DNA from: Adiantum capillus-veneris
Taxonomy: Eukaryota > Streptophyta > Polypodiopsida > Polypodiales > Pteridaceae
NCBI GenBank assembly: GCA_014529385.2
Contig: CM043970.1
Coordinates: forward strand, 40,789,279 to 40,853,278
DNA length: 64,000 nt
Reading direction: 5' to 3'
This document shows, piece after piece, positions 54,320 through 64,000 of the stretch; the first letter of the stretch is position 1; the number at the start of each line of letters is the position of its first letter. The notes beneath the pieces were generated by a model. The model made no database searches. It was not told the origin of the DNA and was given only the letters and a program-made list of their open reading frames with translations. Position numbers and translations under genes: made by a program.

Positions 54320-56657
54320 TACTACAACAGAAGACGACCCTTGGTACCTAGTAGAAGTCCATCAACCTCATCACCCATACCTCCACATACGACATCACCC
54401 ATTCCTCTATCTGGTTCCACATCTTCCAGATCACCTTCCCCAATAAAGCTCTCTCCTATTCTGTTACAGCAAGCTATTGAGCAAGAGGCTCCTGAGCAAG
54501 GGGCCATGGAACCGTTGGTTAGTGTTTTGGCCAAGGTAAACAAGTTCCCTATTTTCAAAGGACTCTCTTCAAAAGATGCTGACGACCATGCAAGGAGGTT
54601 TGTATCTCTTTGTAGGGGTCGTGGTCTTAATAGAGAAGATGCTTATTTGGTACTCTTTTGATCTACCTTGGATGGCTTAGCAGATAAATGGTACAGTCAG
54701 TTTGCAGAGAACCATTTTGCAAGTTGGGCAGCTTTACAACAACATTTTTTTGCGGCATTCAGGCCAAGTGACTACTAGGAAAAGGTTTTAGATGAGTTTG
54801 GCCAATATGGTGCTCCAGCCAGAGGAGACTTTTGCAGAACTAATGACTAAAACCAAGTCTCTGGTTACGAAGCTTCCTTAGCAACCAGGGGAATTTATGG
54901 TTACGAAGTGGGTGGAGAAGGCTCTTCCCAAAACTTCTCAACAAAAACTCCGAGAGAGTCTCCGACCTGACACCACTCTGGAGGAGTTTGTCGCGGCTGC
55001 TACTAGGATAGAGGGAGCTAGGAAGCTGTTCACCAACTCTCCTCAGGTAGAGACCCCCTCAGTGTCTTTGGAAAGTCCTTTTGATCCTTTAACTTCTTTA
55101 CGCAGGGAACTGGAAGCCCTAAAGTTACAGAGAGCTCTTCAAGAGGAGAGGTTTTTCTCTCTTAGACAAGAGAAGCCTCCACATCACGAGGCATTGGAAC
55201 AGATCAAGCACGAGCTAGAAAAGCTCAAGTCTCAGCAAGAGACTAAGGCTATGGTTTGGTGTAGCTCATGCCGCTCTCTAGGGCACCCTCCACAGGAATG
55301 CCCCCTTCGGGTTTACTACCACTTTTGTGAGAAGTCTGGACATGAGGACAAGGATTGCTACTACCTCAAGGGATTGCGACAAATACAGCAAAGTCTTGGT
55401 CCTACTCTTCAACAAGGGTCAGCACCTGCATCCAACATGGTTTCTCCCTGTGGCCATCCACACCATATGCCAACTTTATTGACATCCCCTCCTATGCAAG
55501 GTATTCAAAGTACTTTTCCGTCTCAGAGCTTTTATCATACCCATGCTCCCTCGTCACCTCAAAACTTATATGCCTCCACCTCCAACTCCATGCACCAAGA
55601 GCAAGGACCACCTCGCCCTTCGTCTCGTCCATTGAATCGGCTCGTTTTGTGCTACAGATGTAGAGAATATGGTCATTACCAAAGCAAATGCCCTCTGCTC
55701 GAAGGGTCCCCTCCTTGCCGTCATTGCCCCGAAACGAAGGATTGCCCTAAAATTCGTGCGTCCACGGTTTCGAACCCAAGTCAAAGCCAGAATCAGGTTG
55801 CCTTTCCCAAGCTCAATTTGATAGCAGTTAGCACCGTTTCTGAGCCGCTCCCTTCTACCCACGTGGTTACCCCTCAAAATAAGCTGTCGCAGTTGGTAGA
55901 GGAGCCATTTGGCGTTCTCACGCGGGCCAAGAGAGTTGCTCTCGGTCTTAGCATTCCAGCAAGTTCAACTCCCCTACACATTCTCACACCAGTGGATACC
56001 CTTGCTTCAGCTCTTAACAAGCCATCCCTCAGTGCCATGAAGAAATCCAAATCTTTGCTCTCCGATATTGATGAAGCTTTCTTGGAAGCAGTTTCAGATC
56101 TACAGAAGATCAAGGTACCAGAGAAACCATTGGTAGAACAAGAAAAGCTTACAGCAGAGATAGTCTTGAAGAACACTTTCCAACAAGTGTCCCTCTATGA
56201 CATGTTGCAGTTAGATGCGAGTTTCAGAAGTGACACCCTTGCAGTTATTCAGTCACTTTATCGTGGAGCAGGTCCTAGTGGCGGGCACCTCCCAGTGCGA
56301 CCATCAGAGTCCTATATGATATCCAATCCCGCTGCTCCACTCACTTATTACAGAAGCCCTCAATTGACAGTGTCCGTTTTGGGTCGGCAATTCTCAGGAG
56401 TGATAGTGGATGGTGGATTTGGCATTTAGCTGATGCCCCAGTTCACTATGTTAGCTCTAGGTCTACAGCCTACTCGTCTTGCTCCCTTAACAATTACATC
56501 GGCCGACCCAGCGCGGACAGTCTACCCAGTGGGCATAGTGGACAATGTGCCTCTGCAAGTACAAGACTTTACTTTTAACTTGGATTTTGTTCAAGGCGGA
56601 TTTCCCGTGCTCATTGGAAGACCATGGCTGCGACACACTAAAGCACTTCATGATTAG
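54320..56657 (+). pseudogene. Element 2 Gag with zinc knuckles plus aspartic protease
   Basis: A Pro/Ser-rich N-terminus without an ATG (first stop-free codon ~54320) leads to a Ty3/gypsy-type Gag domain: FPIFKGLSSKDADDHARRFV, then a TGA at 54659, then LADKWYSQFAENHFASWAAL. After a frame change near 54775 and a TAG at ~54882, a 510-codon frame (54897-56429) has a Glu/Lys-rich helix region and zinc knuckles CSSCRSLGHPPQEC and CYRCREYGHYQSKC (CX2CX4HX4C), plus a poorer one (FCEKSGHEDKDC). The protease starts at LTVSVLGRQFSGVIVDGGFG, with D-G-G where D-S/T-G is normal. A stop follows, and the second half (56433-56657) has PVLIGRPWLRHTKAL. It would build particles and cut Gag; breaks and the altered active site argue against activity. 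Confidence 0.75.
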
Positions 56658-57357
56658 GGAAACGATGCAATGTGGATACATACTTCTCGCTCCTCGATGC
56701 AACCCATTCTCTTAGAAGGAGGTATGGATCCCGTGCTGCAGCAAGTTTCTTTGTCAATGGAAACCAACCCTGAACAAGAACAACCTACTACACCTGAAGG
56801 GTCAGACGAAGATCTGTTGGATGGGTTGGAAGCTATCAAATCTATTCCCTGTTATGGAGTCTCTATTCACTCCTTGCCTAAAGGTACACTCTCTCCCAAT
56901 GTTTCCACAACTAAACCTAATGAGCCACCTGAGTCAGCTCAAAGGTTGCAACCGGTTTGCAGGTCGCAGAAGATACTCTTGATGCACCCTTGGTGGAAGC
57001 CTTTGAATTTAATGAGCCTCTGAAGAATCATAGAAGCGGAAAAAAATCCCCTCTACAGGACTTCACCCCCCTTCACCATCAGCCCCATCAGCCCCTGTGT
57101 CTGCTTCTCCGACCAGACAAAGCTCTCCTCTATGTCTAGCTTCCTCAAGACGGGGTACAACCAAAAGGATGTTCCTTTCAAGTTTTATGAATTCCCTGCT
57201 TATGATAGTTGTCTTGCTCATGGTACCTTCTCATGCTCTCCATCAACTGTTGTGCTCTATAGCATCTCAACTTTCAGCGAGTGGACCATGGAATTTGTTT
57301 GCAATGGAATACGAAATCTTCCAGCCATACTTTGCATTGGAGATTGATATCTGCTAT
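56658..57357 (+). other. Element 2, 3' internal region without pol domains
   Basis: Acidic, Pro/Gln-rich open frame 56670-57023 (NPEQEQPTTPEGSDEDLLDG) and short frames to 57347. No reverse transcriptase or integrase motif. Confidence 0.55.
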
Positions 57358-57650
57358 CTACCACCCCCTCACACCCTCTTGCCCCCATCTACCCCCTATC
57401 CCCTACACCCTACCCTCCCCCTCACACCCCCTCGTTCCCCTACCCTTTGTTCCCTCGCCCCTAGTCCCCATGCCCACTCACCCTCGTCCCTAGTCCCTTG
57501 CCCTCGCTCCTACCCACTTCCCCCTCACCCCTACCCCCTACTTACCCCTCGCCTCTACCCACCCCCTCCCTTCCCCTCGCCCCTAACCACCCCCTCCCTT
57601 GCCCTCGCCCCCCCTCGCCCCTACCCACCCCCCTCTTGCCCTCGCCCCTA
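57358..57650. repeat. C-rich pyrimidine tract
   Basis: About 290 bp of CCCCT/CCCTACCC/CTCGCCCC units upstream of the 3' LTR; inverted copy of 37805-38100. Confidence 0.85.
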
Positions 57651-57730
57651 CGTAGTATCTAGTGGTTTTCTTTCACAGTTTTTTAGTCTACCTCTCACCG
57701 AGACCGTGAACGGTCTTGTGGCGGGCAACC

Positions 57731-58305
57731 TGTAGCAGGCTACAGTCACTTTCACAAGATATACAGTTAGTACAGCTGGCCGAGGCTGGTTCACACTGGG
57801 CTACACGAACTCTCTTCGTTGGGCAGTGACACGTGGCAAGGGATACGGACTGTGGTCTAGTGGACATCGTGGCCAGGTCACCACCACTCAGTTACTACTC
57901 AATTAGGGATAGAGTTAGATGGCCGACATTACGAGCCATTGGTGGCTCTTTATGATTGTACATATGAGTAGCAGTTGTTGGTGTCTCCATCTTCTAGATA
58001 TATGGTCCAGCGTCGTCGTCTAGAGTAGCGAGTCTATACACACAACACTGCTTCACCATCCCTACACATTTTGAGCCTCAACACCCCATTATACCTGTGA
58101 TTCCCGAGTTGGAGCTGAGTGTGCTGCCACGCCAGAGTCTGTATCAGTTCTTTGAGATAATCAAGTCATATGTTGTAGTCTGTTGTTGAGTCTCTGTGAG
58201 CTGAGTTGTTGTCTATTTGTTCCTTTGTTTTTCGTCTTTTTGAGTGAGATTGTCACGCACATTGGACTGAGGAGCACCCACTGAGGACACACTATCCACG
58301 CTACA
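57731..58305 (+). repeat. 3' LTR of element 2 (right-arm copy)
   Basis: TGTAGCAGGCTACAG...CCACGCTACA, 575 bp, with inverted TGTAGC/GCTACA ends. Confidence 0.8.
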
Positions 58306-58320
58306 GGTGCTCTCATTTTT

Positions 58321-58783
58321 GGTGGTCTAGTGGACATCGTGGCCACGTCACCACCACTCAGTCACTCAGTTTGGGGATAGATTGAGATGGCTGACATTTA
58401 TGAGTCGTTGGTGGTTCTTTATGATTGTACATATGAGTAGTAGCTGTAATCGGATCATCTTCTAGCTCTATGGCCCAACGTCGTTGTTAGGAGTAGGAAG
58501 TCTATACACAGCACGTCTTCACCATGCCTGTACATTTTGAGCCTTGACACCCCATTGTACCTGTGAGTCTTGGCCTGGAGTTGAGTGTGCTGCCACGCCA
58601 GAGTCTGTATCAGTTCTTTGAGATAGTCGAGTCATATGTTGTGGTCTGTTGTTGTGTCTCTGTGAGTTTAGTTGTCGTCTATTTGTTCCTTGTTTTCCGT
58701 ATGTTTGAGTGAGATTGTCACCTACATTGCACTGAGGAGCACCACACCCACTGTAGAGAGCACGACACACTATCCTCGTTACA
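58321..58783 (+). repeat. Partial second LTR of element 2 (right-arm copy)
   Basis: Begins GGTGGTCTAGTGGACATCGT, the interior of the LTR, after 15 bp of post-LTR sequence (GGTGCTCTCATTTTT), and ends CCTCGTTACA. Highly similar to the matching part of 57731-58305. Confidence 0.75.
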
Positions 58784-59139
58784 GAAAAGACGATTGGCTT
58801 TCCATCTTGAAACTTGCACAAAGACGAGGGTTAGATTTCTTCCATAAGTTTGTAGTTGATTGCAGCATGGTCTATAAACTCTTGAATAGTCGAAACAAGC
58901 CTCGACTAGCAATGTTCCTTTGACAGAGATGGTACCCCCAAGATATAGCAATCACCTTGGATCTCGAAGGTTATCAGCTTGAGAAGATACACCTCGTGAG
59001 AGATGTTTTTAAAAAAAAACCAAGTCGTAATCTCCTAGGGTTTCTGTGGCAAGCATTTCAAGATAACCCACTCTGCCAGAAGCTACACTCGGAAGAAAGA
59101 TATCTGAAGGCATATAACTTCGGGCAAATTTTTTCTTAA
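58784..59139 (+). pseudogene. Unassigned coding-like fragment (right-arm copy)
   Basis: Inverted copy of 36323-36677. It carries one more C near 58936 than the left arm, which changes the frame around GGTACCCCC. Confidence 0.4.
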
Positions 59140-59149
59140 AAGCTCCTTG

Positions 59150-59154
59150 GAGTG
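59150..59154. repeat. Target-site duplication GAGTG of element 1 (right-arm copy)
   Basis: GAGTG, the reverse complement of CACTC, directly before the LTR start TGTTGACGGC. The partner lies beyond the window. Confidence 0.75.
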
Positions 59155-60080
59155 TGTTGACGGCTACGTCAACGCACGACATAACTCAACAAAGCCTTAT
59201 TTTTTGAGAGTTATAAAATGCTGCGGATTATGGTTATAAACATCATTTGTAATAGGTAGGTAGTTTAGTTGTAGAAGCCGGGGTGCAATGGCACTTCCAG
59301 ATTGTAAATACAAAGCCATTTGACCCTCTAAACTAACCCAAGGTGACCTTAGTCTATAAGGTACCTAGGTCACTTTTGTAACAGAACTTTTATCATAATC
59401 AAGTTTTAAGTTGCCGTCGAATGTGCGTGAGAGAGAAAGAGAGAGTGAGCTTGATCGTGGCGCTATTTTCCTCTCGATCATCACATTATAGATCCGACTG
59501 CACCACTGCGCTAGTCTCAGCAAGAGGTACGCGACAACACCAAGCATTCCTCACCGAACAGAGTATATATGCTCGCGTATCTACGAGCTATTTGCAGCTG
59601 TAAGTATATCAAATGATGTATGTTTTCGACGTGCAAGTAGTCATTAGAATCGTAGCAACATAAGCTACGCATAGATACGTATAGATTTCAGTTTCAAGCA
59701 CATTCAAAATTCCGTTCTATCTTTATACGCGCTTTCCCATATGGATTTAGACCGAGGATTTTGAGTGTAGAGGCTTTGGGATAGGTGTATCCTAGTGAGG
59801 GGATGGTGTTTCTTAAGTTTCGTATGATTCTGGTATGGTTTAGTGAGTTTCCTTTCGTTGTGTGTATGTGGCCTAGGTGGTGTAGTTGAGAGTAGTGAGA
59901 TTCTAGGTTGTGGTTTAGTTGGCCTTTCAGAGTGTTATATGTGTAGGATGGTCTCAGCCTGACAAGATAAAGAGATTTTCTCCGTGTGTCTATTGTATCA
60001 TCTGTGTTCTCGATTGACATTATGTTGATCTAGGTTGTATTGGATGCACTTTATAGGTGGTGTGATTCGCTCCCGCAACA
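59155..60080 (+). repeat. 5' LTR of element 1 (right-arm copy)
   Basis: 926 bp, one base shorter than the left-arm LTR; TGTTGACGGC...CCGCAACA. TATATAT at 59564-59570. Confidence 0.9.
59564..59570 (+). promoter_or_regulatory. TATA box in element 1 LTR
   Basis: GAGTATATATGC; same as 35891-35897 on the - strand. Confidence 0.45.
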
Positions 60081-60100
60081 TTGGCGCCGTTGCGTGGGAT
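60081..60100 (+). other. Primer-binding site of element 1 (right-arm copy)
   Basis: TTGGCGCCGTTGCGTGGGAT directly after the LTR. Confidence 0.8.
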
Positions 60101-60618
60101 ACGAGGACTTAGGTAGGTATTCTTAGTAACACGTGTGATGGTTGCTTGCTTTAGTTTCGCCTAAAGAAAGCATTTTTCTTAAGTGGTTCCGGAAGAGGTT
60201 ATTCCGCGATCAAGTGGATAGTCAGGAAGCTTGTGTATTGCCGAGGGTCTGCGATTAGATAAATTTAGTTAGGATTTGTAGATTAGAGTAGTTGTTGGTG
60301 GTTGAGTGGTTTGTGAGGTGATAAAAGCGGTTTCTACTTCGTGTGGCATTGAAGCTTTTTTCTACTCATAGATGCAAAACCCTATATGATTTGTAGGAGT
60401 AGCTTTAGGTAAGTGATTTGAGTCTGATCTAGAGCTATTCATCATTGATTTATTTGCTAAAGTGCTTGTTGGCATTCATGATCTTTAAAAACTCTTCTTT
60501 TGAGGGAAAAATGCAATAAAAAGAGTTATGTTGACATTTTCGCATGGCTGATTGGTGTTGAGTATATAAGAGGGCATGTGCAAGGGTCTGTGCTAAAAAA
60601 CTGTAATTCTGTAAACTT

Positions 60619-61984
60619 GAACTTTATATGCATATAAAGTCTCAAGGGGCATCTAGACCAAATCTGAAAAATCCAGTGTGTTCAAAAGGTATTATTTATC
60701 CTAAGAATACCTTGAGTGGGAAGTTTTGGCATAGATTTGGGGACCAAAGCCAAAAGATAGAGTGGTTGTGACTAAAAAAGCAAAAACTTGTGTTTGTGAG
60801 CACTTTTGAACTTTAAATTTTGCTGTAAACACATGTACATGTTGCTAATGATAAGGGGAACTTAGAATAGAAACAAATCTGAAATCTGAGACAGTAGACT
60901 TTGTACGTGTATAAAGTCTCCCACACCATCTTGAGACAACATTTTGAAATTTGAATGTACCAGTGTGTTCAGAAGGGGGGTTTTATCGCATGTATACTTT
61001 TGAAACTAGAGTTTTGACCAACTTTTGACACCCAAAAGACAAAAGATGGAGTGTTAAAAACAAGAGAAAAAAGAAAACTTGAGATTCTGAGCACATTTTT
61101 GCACGAAAATTGGTAGAAGTGATTGAAAGCTAGTGCTAGAGACTTGGGGATGTGTGTGATTGAGTTCTTTCCAAAAAGTTGATCAGTAGACATCATACTT
61201 GAACGATGTCTCAAGGGTGATTCTAGCAGCAAAAATGAAGTTTTGACATTATATCCATGTTCATACACCAAATCTCATATCATTTGGACATATAGATTGG
61301 GAGTTAAAGGGATTTTACTCTTTCAGGGGATTTTCTTGTAAAATTGGTGATTTTGAGCAATTTTGACATCCAAAATTTGTTGTAAGCACATATTCTTGTT
61401 TCACACACTAAGGGGCACCTCTGGTAGAAACAGAACTAAAATCTAAGCAAAAGACTTTATACGCGTATAAAGTCTTAGAGGCCATATCTGAGGTCAAAAG
61501 TTGCATGTAAGTGTATCCTTGTGATCTATACCATTTAGGGAGCATATACACCAAATTTCATCAAATTTGAAACTCATTTGGGCTTGCAAAGACCAAAGAC
61601 ATATCTAGGCAAGTGAATGCTTTGTATTGGCCATAACTTGCTCAAAAAGTGTCAAAATTCAATTCTGAAACGTACTATGAGTTGACAGTATAGAGACAAA
61701 TGAAATTAACTTTATTCTGACCAATTAGACTTCATAGCGTATGAAGTCTAAAGGACACTTTTAGAGATCAAAATTGAAATCTGAGCTTACCAAGGTGTTA
61801 AGCATCACAAGACAAGCTCACATACCAAATTTTGTCAAATCTGAGCACATAGACTTTATACGCGTATAAAGTCTCAAGACCAGATTTGAAAGTCAAATTT
61901 CACTTTTGACCACATAGGGTAGAAATCTTAGTAAATTTTGAGCCAAAAGACTTCATACGCATATAATGTCTCATAGGCTAGATC

Positions 61985-62022
<38 letters not shown>

Positions 62023-62545
62023 GCACCCCACTGGAGATGTTGCTGAGGAGCTATTGTGCAGGCAAGGCTCACAGGACAGCGATGGCGAAGCACGTCGCGT
62101 GACGGCCTTTGGGAAGAGAGAGGAGAGAGGGACAGGCTATTTTACCTGTTTTGGGGACGGAGGAGGAAGGGATCTGGCGAGATTCTGCGTAAAAGAGCAA
62201 CGTAGACGTAGAAGTCCCTAGCCAAAATTTTATAGAATTTGGAGCTCATTTGGGCTTGCAAAGAGCAAAAGACAGAAAATTGCAGATTCTACCTTGTATT
62301 AGTCTCAACTTGCTCAAAAAATGTTTGAAACTTGCTGAGAGTTGCTTGAGTGATAAGGGATCAGTGGAAAAAAGGTTACCTCATCCTGTCACAAAAGACT
62401 TTATACATGTATAATGTCTCAAGTGTCAAAATAAAGGTCAAATTCACAAACTGAGCATACCAGTGGGTAGAGGACATCAAGGGGAGCTCACATACCAAAT
62501 TTTATCAAATTTTGAGCAAAAAGATATCATTCGCGTATGATGTCT
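60619..62545. repeat. Palindrome array in element 1 leader (right-arm copy)
   Basis: The nine palindromes of 32923-34844 in inverted order; the first is 60619-60642 and the last 62522-62545. Confidence 0.9.
61987..62021. repeat. Poly-G run (G35) in element 1 leader
   Basis: 35 G on the sense strand of element 1, two more than in the left arm. Confidence 0.9.
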
Positions 62546-62992
62546 CTAGCCCTATTTTGGAGGTGAAAACTCATATTGAGCTTCTAGAAGTGTTAAGCAC
62601 TATAAAGTAAGCCTAGTGACCAAGTTTCAATAAATTTGGGTCACATTTGGTTAAGATACAAACAAAAATCCTTGATCCTGAAATTGTTTTGAGTGTTGTT
62701 TCAAGTGCAGTTCACCAAATCTGCTCTAACTTTTCATAGACAACTCCAAATTGAGTCAAGTATAGCTAGGAAAAAAGCTTGCGAGCAATAGGACAAACCT
62801 AAACCTGAATTTTAGAGCTGAATTTTCCTAGGTTTTCTAATTCCAAACTTTTAGGGTACCCACAACTAGTTTCTAGAGACCAAAAGAGTCACAAATTCAT
62901 GACTTTTGAGACCTGATCAAGGGCAAAAAGGGATAAGTTACACTAAGCCAAGGACCAAAGGTGCTTATTAAGGACTATCTTAAGAGTATTGA

Positions 62993-64000
62993 GTGGGCCT
63001 GACATTAAGGAAGCTAAGGTCATCAGGATGGAAAGCCAATCTACCAAGTTCTTTTGTAGAAAATGGGAGAAAATGGAGAGAAAATGGACGAACCGTACGA
63101 GAAGAGTGTTACTATGGCATGGAATATGCTAGGGAAAGGTATGTACAACCTGCTCCAATAGCACCTACTTCACATAGATACGTTACGAGGAATGAGTCGG
63201 GTCCTTATAGGAGTTGCAAGACCACAGCTTAGTCTTCGGACAACAACCTCGACTGTTAGGTGTTGGAATACCTGTATACATGAGATACACGCCGACGATA
63301 GAAACATATAATAACAACCAGAGCGGGTACTTTCCTTCAAAGCGACAGAAATGAGAGAAACACATGGAATGGTGAGGCCGGTACAACCTCCACCTCTTGC
63401 GTTCCAACCTGAAGAAAGAAGATACGAGATGGACGAAAGGACATTGCGGTTCATTGCTAATAGAGGCTTAGTAAGGTCAAAGCTTGCGTACAGCCAAGAG
63501 GAGATGCAAGAAGAAGCTCCTCAATCAGAGATAGATTGTCACAAAAGCCGTGACAACCACTTGGTCAAGCAATGTCCTCAAACGAAGATCACCCAAGTGA
63601 ATGCCTATTGTCTTTATTGTGGTATCATTCACTTGATTCCTAACTATCCAAGAAACCCAAACCGAGTCAGAAAGATCGCGACAATTATCTCAGGAATTAT
63701 TCAGCTACCCAGTAGCTCGAAAATGAAAACGTCGTACCAGTGCATGTAATTACGAGAGCGCAAGCTCAAAAGGAAGCTGTTGAGAATCCAGAGACGGACA
63801 AAACGAAAACGGATGCGAGTTTAGAGACGAGTGAACCAAAGACTGATACACCTAGTCAAAAGACCAAGAGAAAACGAAACAACTGGAAAGCTAGAAAGGC
63901 TAGGATGAAAGCACGTAGGGAACGAGAGCATAAGTGCATAGTTGAGAAGCTTACCCAAGCTGAAGAGACGATAAGACAACACGAGGAAATGGTTGCATCA
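62993..64000 (+). pseudogene. Element 1 Gag remnant (right-arm copy, partial)
   Basis: Pieces at 62993-63232, 63351-63749 and from ~63740 to the window end in changing frames. They carry the degenerate knuckles CHKSRDNHLVKQCP and CLYCGIIHLIPNYP and the start of the HVITRAQAQ block. Same lesions as 31355-32475, except for a two-base difference in a GA repeat near 63354. Confidence 0.6.

Larger units (their letters stand above)
53850..58305 (+). mobile_element. LTR retrotransposon element 2 (right-arm copy)
   Basis: Inverted copy of 37155-41607 and the better one to read, because gag is longer. Order: 5' LTR remnant, repeat-rich leader, gag-protease (54320-56657), a 3' region without pol (56658-57357), a C-rich tract and the 3' LTR. 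Confidence 0.7.
60101..62992 (+). other. Element 1 leader (right-arm copy)
   Basis: Non-coding leader with the palindrome array and G35 run; see 32476-35360. Confidence 0.75.
52055..64000 (-). repeat. Right arm of giant inverted repeat (runs off window)
   Basis: Inverted copy of 31466-43402. Differences found by eye are mostly 1-3 base length changes: 35 versus 33 in the G/C run, GAGA versus GAGAGA near 63354, CCC versus CC near 55859, CCCCC versus CCCC near 58936, ATAC versus ATATAC near 56675. It continues to the window edge without divergence. Confidence 0.95.
59155..64000 (+). mobile_element. Element 1, 5' half (right-arm copy, cut by window edge)
   Basis: 5' LTR (59155-60080), PBS, leader and gag in + orientation; inverted copy of 31466-36307. 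Its target duplication is copied too, showing that the element was already in place when the arm was duplicated. Confidence 0.88.

Noticed and set aside
31466-64000. The inverted repeat as a chloroplast inverted repeat
   Set aside because: The arms hold LTR retrotransposons and no rRNA, tRNA or photosynthesis genes.

Overview
This window looks like repeat-rich nuclear DNA from a eukaryote, most likely a land plant or close streptophyte relative. I recognise no cellular housekeeping gene. Almost everything identifiable is a retrotransposon. The plant assignment is an inference from four things: an LTR element with the primer-binding sequence TTGGCGCCGTTGC familiar from plant LTR elements, gag-protease-only LTR elements, an L1-type LINE with a plant-style C-terminal zinc-binding reverse-transcriptase domain, and stop-codon decay in CAG and CGA contexts that fits CHG/CG cytosine methylation. 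I cannot name the species.

Region 1-21,070 is a head-to-tail array of one LINE family on the + strand: A (3' part only), B (full length), C (5'-truncated), D (full length), E and F (5'-truncated), plus a ~57-bp scrap of 3' end between E and F. Full-length copies carry an L1-like ORF1 (coiled coil plus RNA-binding and C-terminal domains) and an ORF2 with apurinic-type endonuclease, reverse transcriptase (YADD) and a C-terminal Cys/His cluster. Each copy ends in the same 3' sequence, then 2-5 ATTTC pentamers, then a (TC)n tract, and the next copy begins inside that tract. The family therefore seems to insert into (TC)n repeats, including its own tails.

Region 21,071-25,370 is a second, unrelated LINE on the - strand (plant L1 type, 5'-truncated, broken). 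It is followed by poly-C tracts and a three-unit tandem repeat. Region 26,526-36,307 is a complete LTR retrotransposon on the - strand, with a perfect 5-bp target duplication CACTC, PBS and PPT. It has gag and protease remnants but no visible reverse transcriptase or integrase. Its ~2.9-kb leader carries nine copies of a 24-bp palindrome whose arms change in a compensatory way.

Region 36,323-43,064 holds pieces of a second LTR family (LTRs TGTAGC...GCTACA, gag plus protease only), partly rearranged head to head. All DNA from about 31,466 to 43,402 is repeated in inverted orientation at 52,055-64,000, where it runs off the window. The result is a giant near-perfect inverted repeat with ~11.9-kb visible arms and an 8.65-kb spacer. 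The spacer (43,403-52,054) contains old LINE relics, a possible gag fragment, unassigned DNA, and a small element with imperfect terminal inverted repeats and a tRNA-like core beside the right junction.

The elements work only as mobile DNA: ORF1/ORF2 drive target-primed reverse transcription of the LINEs, and the two LTR families would need enzymes supplied from elsewhere. Most ORF2 and gag frames are broken, so the window is a graveyard with a few young copies (A and C are nearly identical). Coordinates of element ends are read by eye and may be off by a few bases.
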